From Shinisaurus crocodilurus (lineage: Eukaryota; Chordata; Lepidosauria; Squamata; Shinisauridae), in NCBI GenBank assembly GCA_021292165.1, contig JAHFWL010000254.1:186001-250000 (forward strand): DNA of 64,000 nt, written 5' to 3'. Shown here one piece after another: positions 56,024 through 64,000 of this stretch (position 1 is the stretch's first letter; each line of letters starts with the position of its first letter). The position numbers were made by a program, and so were the translations under genes. The notes under the pieces were generated by a model. It worked only from the letters and a program-made list of their open reading frames with translations. It did no database searches and was not told where the DNA came from.

Positions 56024-56125
56024 ATAGCCTCCCTCAATCTAGTGCCTTCCAGATGTGTTGGACTGAAATCTCTAATTCCCAGCCAGTGTGGCTGTTGGGC
56101 ACTCGGTCAGGGAGGCTGTATTAGA
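56024..56125. mobile_element. hAT fold-back MITE, degraded
   Basis: gcctccctcaatctagtgcc, ttccagatgtgttggactga ... gtcagggaggctgta; same family as 46703 with a shorter interior. Confidence 0.6.
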
Positions 56126-57309
56126 ACTATCTCTCTGATTGATGATCTGATGATGTAGAGCTGAGATGGGCAGTCCTCTCCAGTCTCTCCTCTGAGAATA
56201 AAGCACTCTCCACTGACTACATCAGCTTTCCCAGTCACTCATATGTGTCACTGCCCAGAGATTATGAAGAAAACAACATATTGCTATCTACAATTTGATG
56301 ATCTTTGGATGGTCAACTGTGCTGTCACACTACCGTACCCACCCACCCCCTTCACCGCTGCAGGTATCTCTCACTTAACACTGTATATTCTTTCACTGTC
56401 ATCTTTTTTTAAGGTATCATAAAAAAAATTGTTATGCAAAAGGATACAAAATAAATGTTACTGAATAATTCTCTATCAAGTGAGATATCACTACAACGTA
56501 AATTCCAATATGCAGTAAATAATCCCATTTGCTATATTTAACATTTGTTGTCTGCCATTCCTCCTATGAATAAAATCTTGGATCTTCCCCACCCCTCCCA
56601 GCTGCTGAGGTATGGTCTGCATCACCTCCTGTTTCCAAAGTTGCAACAGTGGCCTTGGAAAAGGTTAAGGAGGGTGGAAAGGGGGTGTGCCGGTAGATGA
56701 GAAGTAGAGGCATGGATCCACAATATCCAGAAGCCTCTCTGTCACCCGTGCCTGTCCACTGGAAGTTAGGGCGGAGAGCTCGAAACAACGAAATTGGAGG
56801 GACATGGTGCCATTTTCATCCTGCTATGCCTGCCTCTTGCTGGCAGGGTTTTGGATATGCAGAGAGAGAACTCCATCCTGAGAGTTCTCTGCCTAACAAC
56901 ACTGCAATCCATGTGATTGTGCTCATAACAAAGATAGTATAGATTCATATATCCTTTATCAATTTTACTCTGATATGTCTATGACTAGATCTCTTTCCCA
57001 GCATGTCTTAGATTTATGCATTTTATACAGAAATTGCATAATATTCTAATTCTTTGCCCAAATTCCTTTTGATTCCTCATTTTGACAATATCTCCCAAGT
57101 AGTTAAATTTCTTAATGAGGAAGAAGGGCCCAATTTATAGAAAAAAATTTCTGATTTGTAAATATTGAAATCAGAGGGGATTCCAACCACCAGTTTCATA
57201 GCAATCATAAAAGAGACAGAACAGGAAAGTAGTACTCTCCCCTCAAAGCATGCACAGCAAGGTAAAGTTATCCTCTCAGCTAGCCTGCTAGTTCAGGCTC
57301 TAGAACAGG
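56126..57309. other. Intronic, no feature recognised
   Basis: No exon; nothing nameable. Confidence 0.4.
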
Positions 57310-57447
57310 CAGGTGGGCACCTTGTGGCCCTCCAGATGTTGCTGGACTAGCAACTCCCATCATCCCTCACCATTGGCTATGCTGGCTAGGCCTGATAGGA
57401 GTTGCAGTCCCTAACAATTGGAGAGCCACACATTGCCACCCGGCTCT
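57310..57447. mobile_element. hAT fold-back MITE, degraded
   Basis: gcaggtgggcaccttgtggc, cctccagatgttgctggact ... ggagttgcagtccctaacaa. Ends not exact. Confidence 0.6.
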
Positions 57448-57789
57448 AGAAGATTCCAAAGAATTCTTGATGTAGATATAGAACCCACATGCCTGAATGC
57501 ACAGATGACCACTAGAAAAAAATCAATTTCAGGTAAGCAACTTGTTTTTATAATTATCGTTCATTTAAAGCAGTTATATATATGTAAACAAGGCCATATT
57601 AAAGGCTGAACCACTAGAAAATTAGATAGTCTTGTACAATCTCCAGTTGTTGAATTTGTCCTTATGATTTCTGTAAGGTATAAGAAACCTGCATTCAGTC
57701 AAGGAAAATTCCCTTGTTCTCTGTTGGCTCTGATGCAAGGAAATGGATGAGGTAGTAAGAAGAGTGTATATTTATTTATTTTACTCTAG
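57448..57789. other. CACNB2: CACNB2 intron end, with a 25-kb-type repeat fragment
   Basis: 57500-57540 (gcacagatgaccactagaaa ... tcaggtaagcaacttg) matches the right part of the block at 26535. The acceptor of the next exon is tattttactctag at 57777-57789. Confidence 0.5.
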
Positions 57790-57868
57790 TAAGTCAGGAG
57801 GAAATTCCTCATCCAGTTTGGGTGACGTGGTACCTAGTTCCAGAAATAGTCTACACCTCCATCATCTG
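57790..57868 (+). CDS. CACNB2: CACNB2 exon (KSGGNSSSSLGDVVPSSR...), start of HOOK region, length anomalous
   Basis: Starts with the T that completes Ser (AG|T) and encodes KSGGNSSSSLGDVVPSSR, the segment after SH3 at the start of the variable HOOK linker of Cav beta-2. The acceptor (ctctag) and donor (CTG|gtaagt) are good. The exon is 79 bases. The vertebrate beta-2 protein continues SRKSTPPSS, which with the same splice borders needs 77. Here AGAAATAGTCTACACC stands where AGAAAATCTACACC-like sequence is expected. As read, the frame gives RNSLHLHHL and leaves in phase 0 instead of phase 1, so following exons would be out of frame. It could be an assembly error, a true mutation or an unrecognised compensating change. 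The alternative exon-7 set is not in the window. Confidence 0.88.
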
Positions 57869-58229
57869 GTAAGTGGGTCATTGCTCTTTTTTCATAATTA
57901 CTGCCTTCCTGCATCTTTCAGTTTTCACTGAAGTGACAAATCCCCGTTTCCATGAGGTAAACAAACCATCTGCCTTTAAATTTTTTAAAAAAAATTCAGT
58001 TATTAACAGGTTCATGCTACAATAATTTTAGTAAGAATTAGTATATGCTGGGAATGAGGAGTAGGACAAATCTAACATGTTTGTGTAAGAGCAGGGTGGG
58101 CACGCCTCCTCCACAACCTCCCCCTCCCCTGGAGCCTCAACCTTGCCCCGCTGCTGAATATGCTGCTGAAATTCAGTGTCAAAAAAGCGGGGGGGGGGAG
58201 TTTCCCTTTAAAGTCATAGAAATTCATGG
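57869..58229. other. CACNB2 intron, unassigned
   Basis: Contains a poly-G run at 58190-58199. No alternative exon 7 recognised. Confidence 0.4.
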
Positions 58230-58620
58230 TGTTTTAAAAAAATATGTTTTATTGAATTTTTCCAATCATACAACTAATAATGGGGGGGGGGGAATACAAC
58301 ATAAACATTGTGCTTCCCCCACCTCTTGGGACCAAGTTATATTTCTCCCCAAAATATTATATATAAGTGTAACATATATTCTATATTCCAAAATGTAAAC
58401 AAATCTGACAAGGTTTGTTCCCCTTCCCCTTCACCAACACATAATCCAAAAATTTACCTCAAATGTTAACAAAAGTATCTTTCTCCAATTGTCCTTTTTG
58501 ACACTTAATATTACAAGTTAATTTATCATTTAGCACGATATCCCATATCTCTTTATACCATTCAGTAATTGAAAGACATGTTGGTTATCTTTCGCCATAT
58601 TTTGTTAAGATATCTGTGTT
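58230..58620 (-). mobile_element. L1-type LINE 3' end, minus strand
   Basis: The reversed AT-rich UTR (ttattgaatttttccaatca) is followed by a decayed C-terminal ORF2-like stretch (minus strand: W-K-E-I-W-D-I-type sequence from ctctttataccattc / gatatcccatatctc). Identity to L1 rests on this short piece. Confidence 0.5.
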
Positions 58621-58902
58621 TTTGAGTAAGAAGTGTTAACTAAGAAAAGAAGAAAGATTAAAAATTTCCTGTGAGATCTATGAAGAATCTCAGAGGAAGC
58701 TGTGCATGACTTTTTCAAATTTATAATTACAATATATCAATAATATTTATATAGCAGGTTGAGAATATTGCTAGCTCTACACTTGTAGCTCTACACTTCT
58801 TTTCTTAGGGTGTGGCTGTTTATTTTTAAAATCAATTTTCTAAATTCTAACTTTATGAAATTATTTTTATCAAATCCAATTTTATAAATCAGTCAAGGTT
58901 AG
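58621..58902. other. Intronic, no feature recognised
   Basis: AT-rich. Confidence 0.4.
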
Positions 58903-59502
58903 TGTGAGGGATTGAGGCCTACACAGGATTGGGTTTGTTGAGGCCTACACAGGCTTCAGTTTGTTGAAGCCTGAAGGCCCAACACCTTGGATGGGAGGGG
59001 GAGTTTGAGAGTTTTAAGTTACCCAATAGAAGTTAAGAATTAGATATCCTATTCAAGGTCACATGATTATAACCTTCCATTCCTGGGAAGGCTATATATG
59101 TGGGGTGTGGTCAGCTAGCAGTTAGTGCTGAAAGAGAGCTGGAAGCAGAAGCAGAGAAACAGAAGAGAGAGAAGCAGAGAGAGAGAGAAAGGGAAACTGG
59201 CTGCATAGGAAATAGGTAGTCTGAAGTTAACTAGAGAACATTGGATTGTTTGTTTGTTTTATTTTATCATACTTGCTTTGGATTATAACACACTCTATTA
59301 AGTAAAAACCCTAATATATAAGTAAAGTGCTGTTGTTTACCCTGGAGTTTGGAGTGACTTATTCACCACGCCTAAGCCTTCACCCACGTTACTGGAGGAA
59401 GCAGGCAAAGGACTGGATTCCTCCTAGAGAGGGAGAGTCTTGGGAAGAGGCAGAGATCTTCAAAGGGCAGATCAAGGGGTCCTGCAGAGCGGAACCTTGA
59501 CA
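58903..59502 (+). mobile_element. Solo LTR of an endogenous retrovirus-like element
   Basis: Exactly 600 bp, TG...CA ends (tgtgagggattgagg ... gcggaaccttgaca), flanked by the perfect 5-bp duplication gttag (58898-58902 and 59503-59507). A TATA-like ctatatatg at 59092 lies mid-element, followed by purine-rich sequence (gagagagaagcagagagaga). No gag, pol or env sequence is present; it is the product of LTR-LTR recombination or a lone remnant. Orientation is inferred from the TATA position. Confidence 0.85.
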
Positions 59503-59554
59503 GTTAGTTTTCAAGGATTTTCGCTGCACTTATTAATGATGTACGTTTCCTCAT

Positions 59555-59747
59555 TAGCACATAAAAAGAGCCCTGCAGGATCAGACAAGGGCCTATCTTG
59601 TCCAGTATTCTGTTCCCACAGTGGCCAACCAGATGCCCTATGGGAAGCCCACAAGTGGGACATGAGCTAAACAGTACTCTTCCAATCTATTCCCCAGAAA
59701 CTGCTGTTTAGAGACATACTGCTTCTGATACTTGGAGGCAGAACCAG
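59555..59747 (-). mobile_element. CR1-related LINE/SINE 3' region, minus strand, left part
   Basis: cacataaaaagagccctgca, ggatcagacaagggcctatc, ttgtccagtattctgttccc, acagtggccaaccagatgcc is the reverse of the common reptile tail. Its continuation (gactagtagccatggatagc, cttatcttccattaatttgt, ctatcccttttaaagccatc) is at 60885-60960, so about 1.1 kb was inserted between. Confidence 0.7.
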
Positions 59748-60860
59748 CGCCAGATTCTCCTGGACCCCGGGCATAGTGCTGTCTGCTGCCACCAAAAGAC
59801 TCCCACCCATCCACCGCAGCTCCTTGTCCACCTGCCCACCACCACCATCAAAGCCCCCCCCAACCTGCTGCCATCCTGGAGCAACCCACAAACCGCAGCC
59901 CTCATCCACTTGCCTGCCTGCGCAGCCAAAGCCACCACCAGCCCATCTGCTGCCCGCCGCCACCAAACATCTGCCCATCGCAGCCCCTCGTCCAGCTACC
60001 CACTCACCACAGCTGAAGCCCCCTGCTCCCACCCACCACCACTGCAGCATGTTAGCCATCACAGACTGATGCCACCTCTCAGCCAACTACCCCTGCCACA
60101 GCCTCTCACCCACTGGCCCCTGGGAAGCTCTGGCCCATGAATCAATCTAAATGGAGGTTGGCCTTTCACAAAGGTTCATGGACTTTGAGAGAAGCCCGAG
60201 TGCAAGGTGAAAGGGGAGAAACTGCTAAGCGAAAGCACGTCAACGAATCTTTACAGACCATCTTCTATCTGGTAACCTGTGTCCTCACTGTGGAGCTGTG
60301 TGGATCTAGAATTGGCCTCCACAGTCACTTACGGACCACTCGCTAGAGTCTACACAATTTTTTAGAATTTCCATCCTTTTATAATTTTCTTTTTGTAATT
60401 TTATCCTTGAAGACAATCTTACTCAGTCCAGAGTGATCGCCTTACTACTACTAACCCACCCACCCTTTTTTACCTGGTTGAGCAGGGTGGCAGCTTCAGT
60501 TCCTCCTGCTGCTCTGGCTAGCCTGCTGGCAAAGTATGCAGCACCCACCACTGCACCAATTTAAACAGGTTGTTTGTTTTTTACTTAAGTTTTTGAGTAG
60601 CAGCGATCGGAACCAATCAGATCTACCTTTGCGGGGACTCGACAATAAATGCACAGGAGGGTGTAAAGACCACCCTGTGCCCTCATTGGCTTTGTCCACC
60701 CTGCCCACCCCCAAAGGTAGTGTCCTGCTTGGTTCAGATCGCAGCAACTCAAAATATTTTAAAATGGGGTGATGCAGGGCTCACTGGGTGGGGGATGAGG
60801 AAGAGGAGGAGGGTGGTGACAGGCCGTTCCAAACCCCTGGCCTTTGGCAGCTGCCCACCA
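59748..60860. mobile_element. Inserted block, probably a DNA element, hosting a LINE fragment
   Basis: Interrupts the repeat at 59555/60885. It begins cagaaccagcgccagattct and ends near ggcagctgcccaccaatgct. CCACC-rich on the plus strand (59800-60110), giving spurious proline- and glycine-rich frames. hAT-like identity is a guess; no clear 8-bp duplication. Confidence 0.4.
60122..60460 (+). mobile_element. Zinc-finger LINE 3' end, indel-rich copy
   Basis: Covers the last about 85 codons and the UTR (gctctggcccatgaa ... actcagtccagagtgatcgc, (CTA)n). Compared with the copies at 27420 and 40160 it has about ten one- or two-base indels in 240 bases but few substitutions, so the frame is broken repeatedly. 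Confidence 0.85.
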
Positions 60861-60985
60861 ATGCTGACCTCTGGGTACTATTAGCCCTTGTGACTAGTAG
60901 CCATGGATAGCCTTATCTTCCATTAATTTGTCTATCCCTTTTAAAGCCATCCAAGTTGGTAGCTGTCACAACCAACTCTTAAACT
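60861..60985 (-). mobile_element. CR1-related LINE/SINE 3' region, right part
   Basis: Continuation of 59555-59747 (see there). Confidence 0.6.
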
Positions 60986-63529
60986 CTGCTTAAAAGAAAT
61001 CAGTATATTTTAGAAGCAGGAGGAAAGGCATGTTTATTTAGCAAATAAGTACACTAGTGTTGGGTGTGTTTTATTTATTGGTAAGGTTAGAAGGAAGAAT
61101 AAGCCTAATGAGCAGCTGGTGTGGAAGAGTCTTTGATAGGGTAGTATCCTATTGTGACTGTGTGCTCGTGGAGTGGACTGCTTGTGCAACAGGGCTTCGT
61201 GCTTCTAAAAATAACTTGAAATGAGCAGAAGGGAGCTCCACTGACCTGTCCCAATCGGAAACAGCATTTCCACTCTGGTGGGGGTAATTGTAGAAGCATG
61301 AAGCCCTGTTGCGTGAACAATTGCTCCTGTGAGTACAATGGAATTAGCAGAGGCAGAGCGACCCCATTGGAGACTGCCCACAATTTACTATTTTTGTATT
61401 ATTCAAAACAAAAGTAATGGCAAATAAAATACCTACTTATAAATAATTTCTTAACAAACAATCCCACATGGTGGAATCAGCCAACCATTTTGAGGAAATG
61501 ATTGGGAGGTATTGAAGCTGTGTCAACTAGTTGTTCTAACAGCTGGGCACATTATTCAACATGATGAGACTGTGGGCACCATATTTCATAAATTCATTTG
61601 CAAAAGTTGTTTCCAAAATTTGATCTTAAAAGTGTGTTGTGCTATACTCCCTCTTGAAAAATGTTGTTATATATAATATGTAATAGTCTTTCATGATAGT
61701 GCCATGTTTGCCCTCAATATTAATAAACATGATGGAGAAGTTCCCTTAATTTTGGAAGGCTATGGGTCTTATACAGCCAGATTGTAGGGAAGTTGGGGGA
61801 AAGTGTGTGTAGCCAGATCTTGAAAGTTTTTACTACAGCCAGTTACCCAGTAGAATGGGCTAGCCTCTTTCCTGCTTAAAATGGGCTTTCCTATTCAGCT
61901 AGATGATGATTGGTTGCAGTGAAAACTTTCAAAACACATCCACCTGCACATATGTTTGTCTAGAATGGCAGCCAAAGCTTTTAAAGAGCTAAACAATGCT
62001 CATAAAACTCTGCAAAACATGAGAAGTAAATAACACATCCTGCTATTCACTCTTACAGCCGGTTTAGTGTTAGTATGGTCTCCATAGTTACGAGGACCAG
62101 CCACAGCAAGCACTGGGCTCACATGCTACCCTGTCCTCTCTGCTCCAGCACAGCCACAAGGAGATCAGGAGTTTCTGTTTCAGATTAACCGTAAAGTGTG
62201 GTTAATTTTAACTAAGTTTATTGGAAAGCATTGTTTGGCTTGTTTCCACTAACCATTGTTAAGATTAACCACTATTTGTCAGGTTCAAACAGCATGACAA
62301 GCAACAGTTAATAAAAAATGGAAGGAAGAGCTTCTAAACTTCTCCTCATGGCTGTACGCAGGATTACACAGTGCAAGAGCCAAGGCTCACCTAGGTTCAT
62401 TCTTGTAAATAAACTATGGGATTAGTTGTGATGTGTAAACCATTATTTGTACTAATCTTTGGTCCTTCGAAGAAGGATTTCATTGGGCACAATCTGGAGA
62501 GTTGTGAATGGGCCATGCGATCATCAGTATAAATGGGCATGCTTATAACTTAACTTTTAACATGGTTAGCGGGATTTGATAGATTCTGCTACAAACAACA
62601 TGCTTCTATTTTCATTCTCTTTTGCATTCTGGAAGCTGATTCTGAACTGATGATTTCAATTTATATCCCACTTTTCTACAGATAGCATCCAAGGCAATAA
62701 CCACATAAAACAGTTTTCTTTAAAAACTCTATAATATACGATAAAGTTGATTAAAAACCAATCAGTGATAAAACACCCAACACTGGCCTGTTAAAACATG
62801 TTAAGATGAACCGTATTTCTTTTTTAAAATATCAAGTGAGCTTGACAGGCCAAAGTCCTGTCTAAATAAAAGTTTGTAGCTGACACTGGAAGGACATCAG
62901 AGAGAACCTAGATGAATCTCCTTAGTATCGGAGTTCTAAAACTTGGGCACAGACACACAAAAATGTTCTGCCTGCCAAACTTGCTTCAGATATTGGTGGG
63001 ACTGGGAATAGGATCTCTGGAAGATCTGAAGAATCAGACAGACTTGTGGTTGCATTGTAGGCTTGTAGTAGCATTACTACAACATTCTCAATCACTAAAT
63101 GTAGAGCTCTACTGCTAATGTTACTATCAATAGTAATGAGTGGAGGTACTCAAGCACCAATGGTGCACTAGGTACTTTACAAGTATGACACAGTTTTAAG
63201 TGCAGAGAGCTCAAAATAAAAAATCTTATTTATTTGTGTTGTATATTTTAATTGCTTGGGAGTGAAGAGCATTTGTAATGCTTTCATTTTCATCCTAACT
63301 CTAGCTCTTCCTACCCAACCCCATATTTTAGCAAAGCCTTTTTCAGTTAACATTTGTGCGTTCCACAATGACTCGAATGGGCTTTGCTTGCTCCTCCTCT
63401 CTTCCCTTAAATATCCATAACTTACAAGTGTGAAATTTTATATAATATGAATAAATCCTCTGTTTATTGTACACTTTTACACAATAAAGGCAATAATTGT
63501 GTCATTCAACTGGAACTCTAGATATTATA
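60986..63529. other. CACNB2 intron, no feature recognised
   Basis: About 2.5 kb of AT-rich sequence without exon or nameable repeat. 61105-61330 shows partial self-inverse similarity (gcttcgtgcttct / agaagcatgaagccctgttg, gcaacagggcttcgtg), suggesting a degraded fold-back. Confidence 0.4.
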
Positions 63530-63760
63530 TTATATTATATTTATTATATTTATACCCCGCCTTTTTTCCTGCAAGGAACCCAAGGCGGCCTTACAGAATC
63601 CTCCTCCTCTCCATTTATCCTCACAACAACCCTGTGAGGTAGGTTAGCTGAGAGTCCGTGACTGGCCCAAAGTCACCAGTGAGTTCATGGCCAAGCGGGA
63701 CTAGAACCCGGATCTCCTGAGTCCCACTCCAACACTCTCACCACTACACCACACTGGCTC
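63530..63760 (-). mobile_element. tRNA-derived SINE with L2-like tail, minus strand
   Basis: Same family as 33291-33535. Starts with (TATAT)n, then ataccccgccttttttcctg, ccctgtgaggtaggttagct, gactagaacccggatctcct, ccactacaccacactgg. It has several one-base losses relative to 33291 (ccatttatcc, gtcaccagtgagttcatggc). Confidence 0.85.
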
Positions 63761-64000
63761 TTTCCTAGATACCTGTAGAAGGTTTCTCTGGAAATAATTA
63801 AAAAACTACAACTATATAAAACACATCTGGTTTCCTACAGTGTTGAAATGATCAAACACTTAATTTTTGCATTTAAAATTTGCTGCATATGGTATAGTAA
63901 AATTTTCACAGATGTGAATTTTTATGTATAAAATCATTATCTGGAATAGTGATTACATCTCTTCCCTAAGAGGACCCAAGGAGAACAGTTGCCGGTTACC
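63761..64000. other. Intronic, no feature recognised
   Basis: Nothing recognised up to the window end. Confidence 0.4.

Noticed and set aside
59667..60140. Glycine/tryptophan-rich and proline-rich frames
   Set aside because: Produced by CCACC-rich repeats on either strand.
57869..64000. Alternative exon 7A/7B/7C of CACNB2
   Set aside because: Looked for coding sequence resembling the variable HOOK exons and the following TEH..PPYDVVPS region; none seen in this window.

Overview
This is vertebrate nuclear DNA, most probably from a squamate reptile (lizard). It is one intron-rich stretch of a single host gene on the plus strand, filled with transposons. The squamate call rests on the repeats: L2/CR1-type LINEs, 5S-rRNA-derived and tRNA-derived SINEs with CR1-like or AT-rich tails, hAT fold-back elements, Tigger-like MITEs, the 'GCAATCCTAT' palindrome families and a Helitron. 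The species cannot be named from the sequence.

The host gene is CACNB2, the voltage-gated calcium channel beta-2 subunit. Five coding exons are visible, all with GT/AG borders. They are an alternative first exon encoding the beta-2e type N-terminus (3654-3722) and four shared exons: 4563-4682 (GSADSYTS...), 47557-47679 (TKPVAFAV..., start of the SH3 domain), 53542-53678 (NDWWIGR..., SH3 core) and 57790-57868 (KSGGNSSSSLGD..., start of the HOOK region). The phases join cleanly through the fourth exon. The fifth is 79 bases where the family pattern predicts 77, so the frame leaving it looks shifted. No later CACNB2 exon, including the alternative exon-7 set, was found up to 64000. The other first exons of the gene must lie left of the window.

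The 42.9-kb intron (4683-47556) holds most of the mobile DNA. It has four sizeable L2-like LINEs (6.0-7.9, 9.2-12.7, 36.5-43.2 and 43.9-44.6 kb) and two of the three largest copies of a non-LTR element whose protein ends in a C2H2 zinc finger; the 38.3-40.5 kb copy has an open reverse-transcriptase frame. It also has 5S SINEs, hAT elements with 8-bp target duplications, and a Helitron at 25836-26426. Insertions are nested: an L2 at 36532-43230 is split by a 5.2-kb hAT-like element, which carries the zinc-finger LINE and a Tigger MITE. A 5S SINE at 19955-21300 is split by a hAT element that itself holds a Tigger MITE.

The introns right of 47680 hold a decayed antisense LINE (48.5-50.3 kb), more SINEs and MITEs, a 600-bp solo LTR with an exact 5-bp duplication (58903-59502) and an L1-like antisense tail. 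Several repeat copies between 55 and 64 kb differ from their sisters mainly by one-base indels, which bears on whether the odd exon at 57790 is real. I found no new gene system. The points most worth checking are the exon-length change, the 88-bp unit shared by two L2 regions, and the nested insertions.
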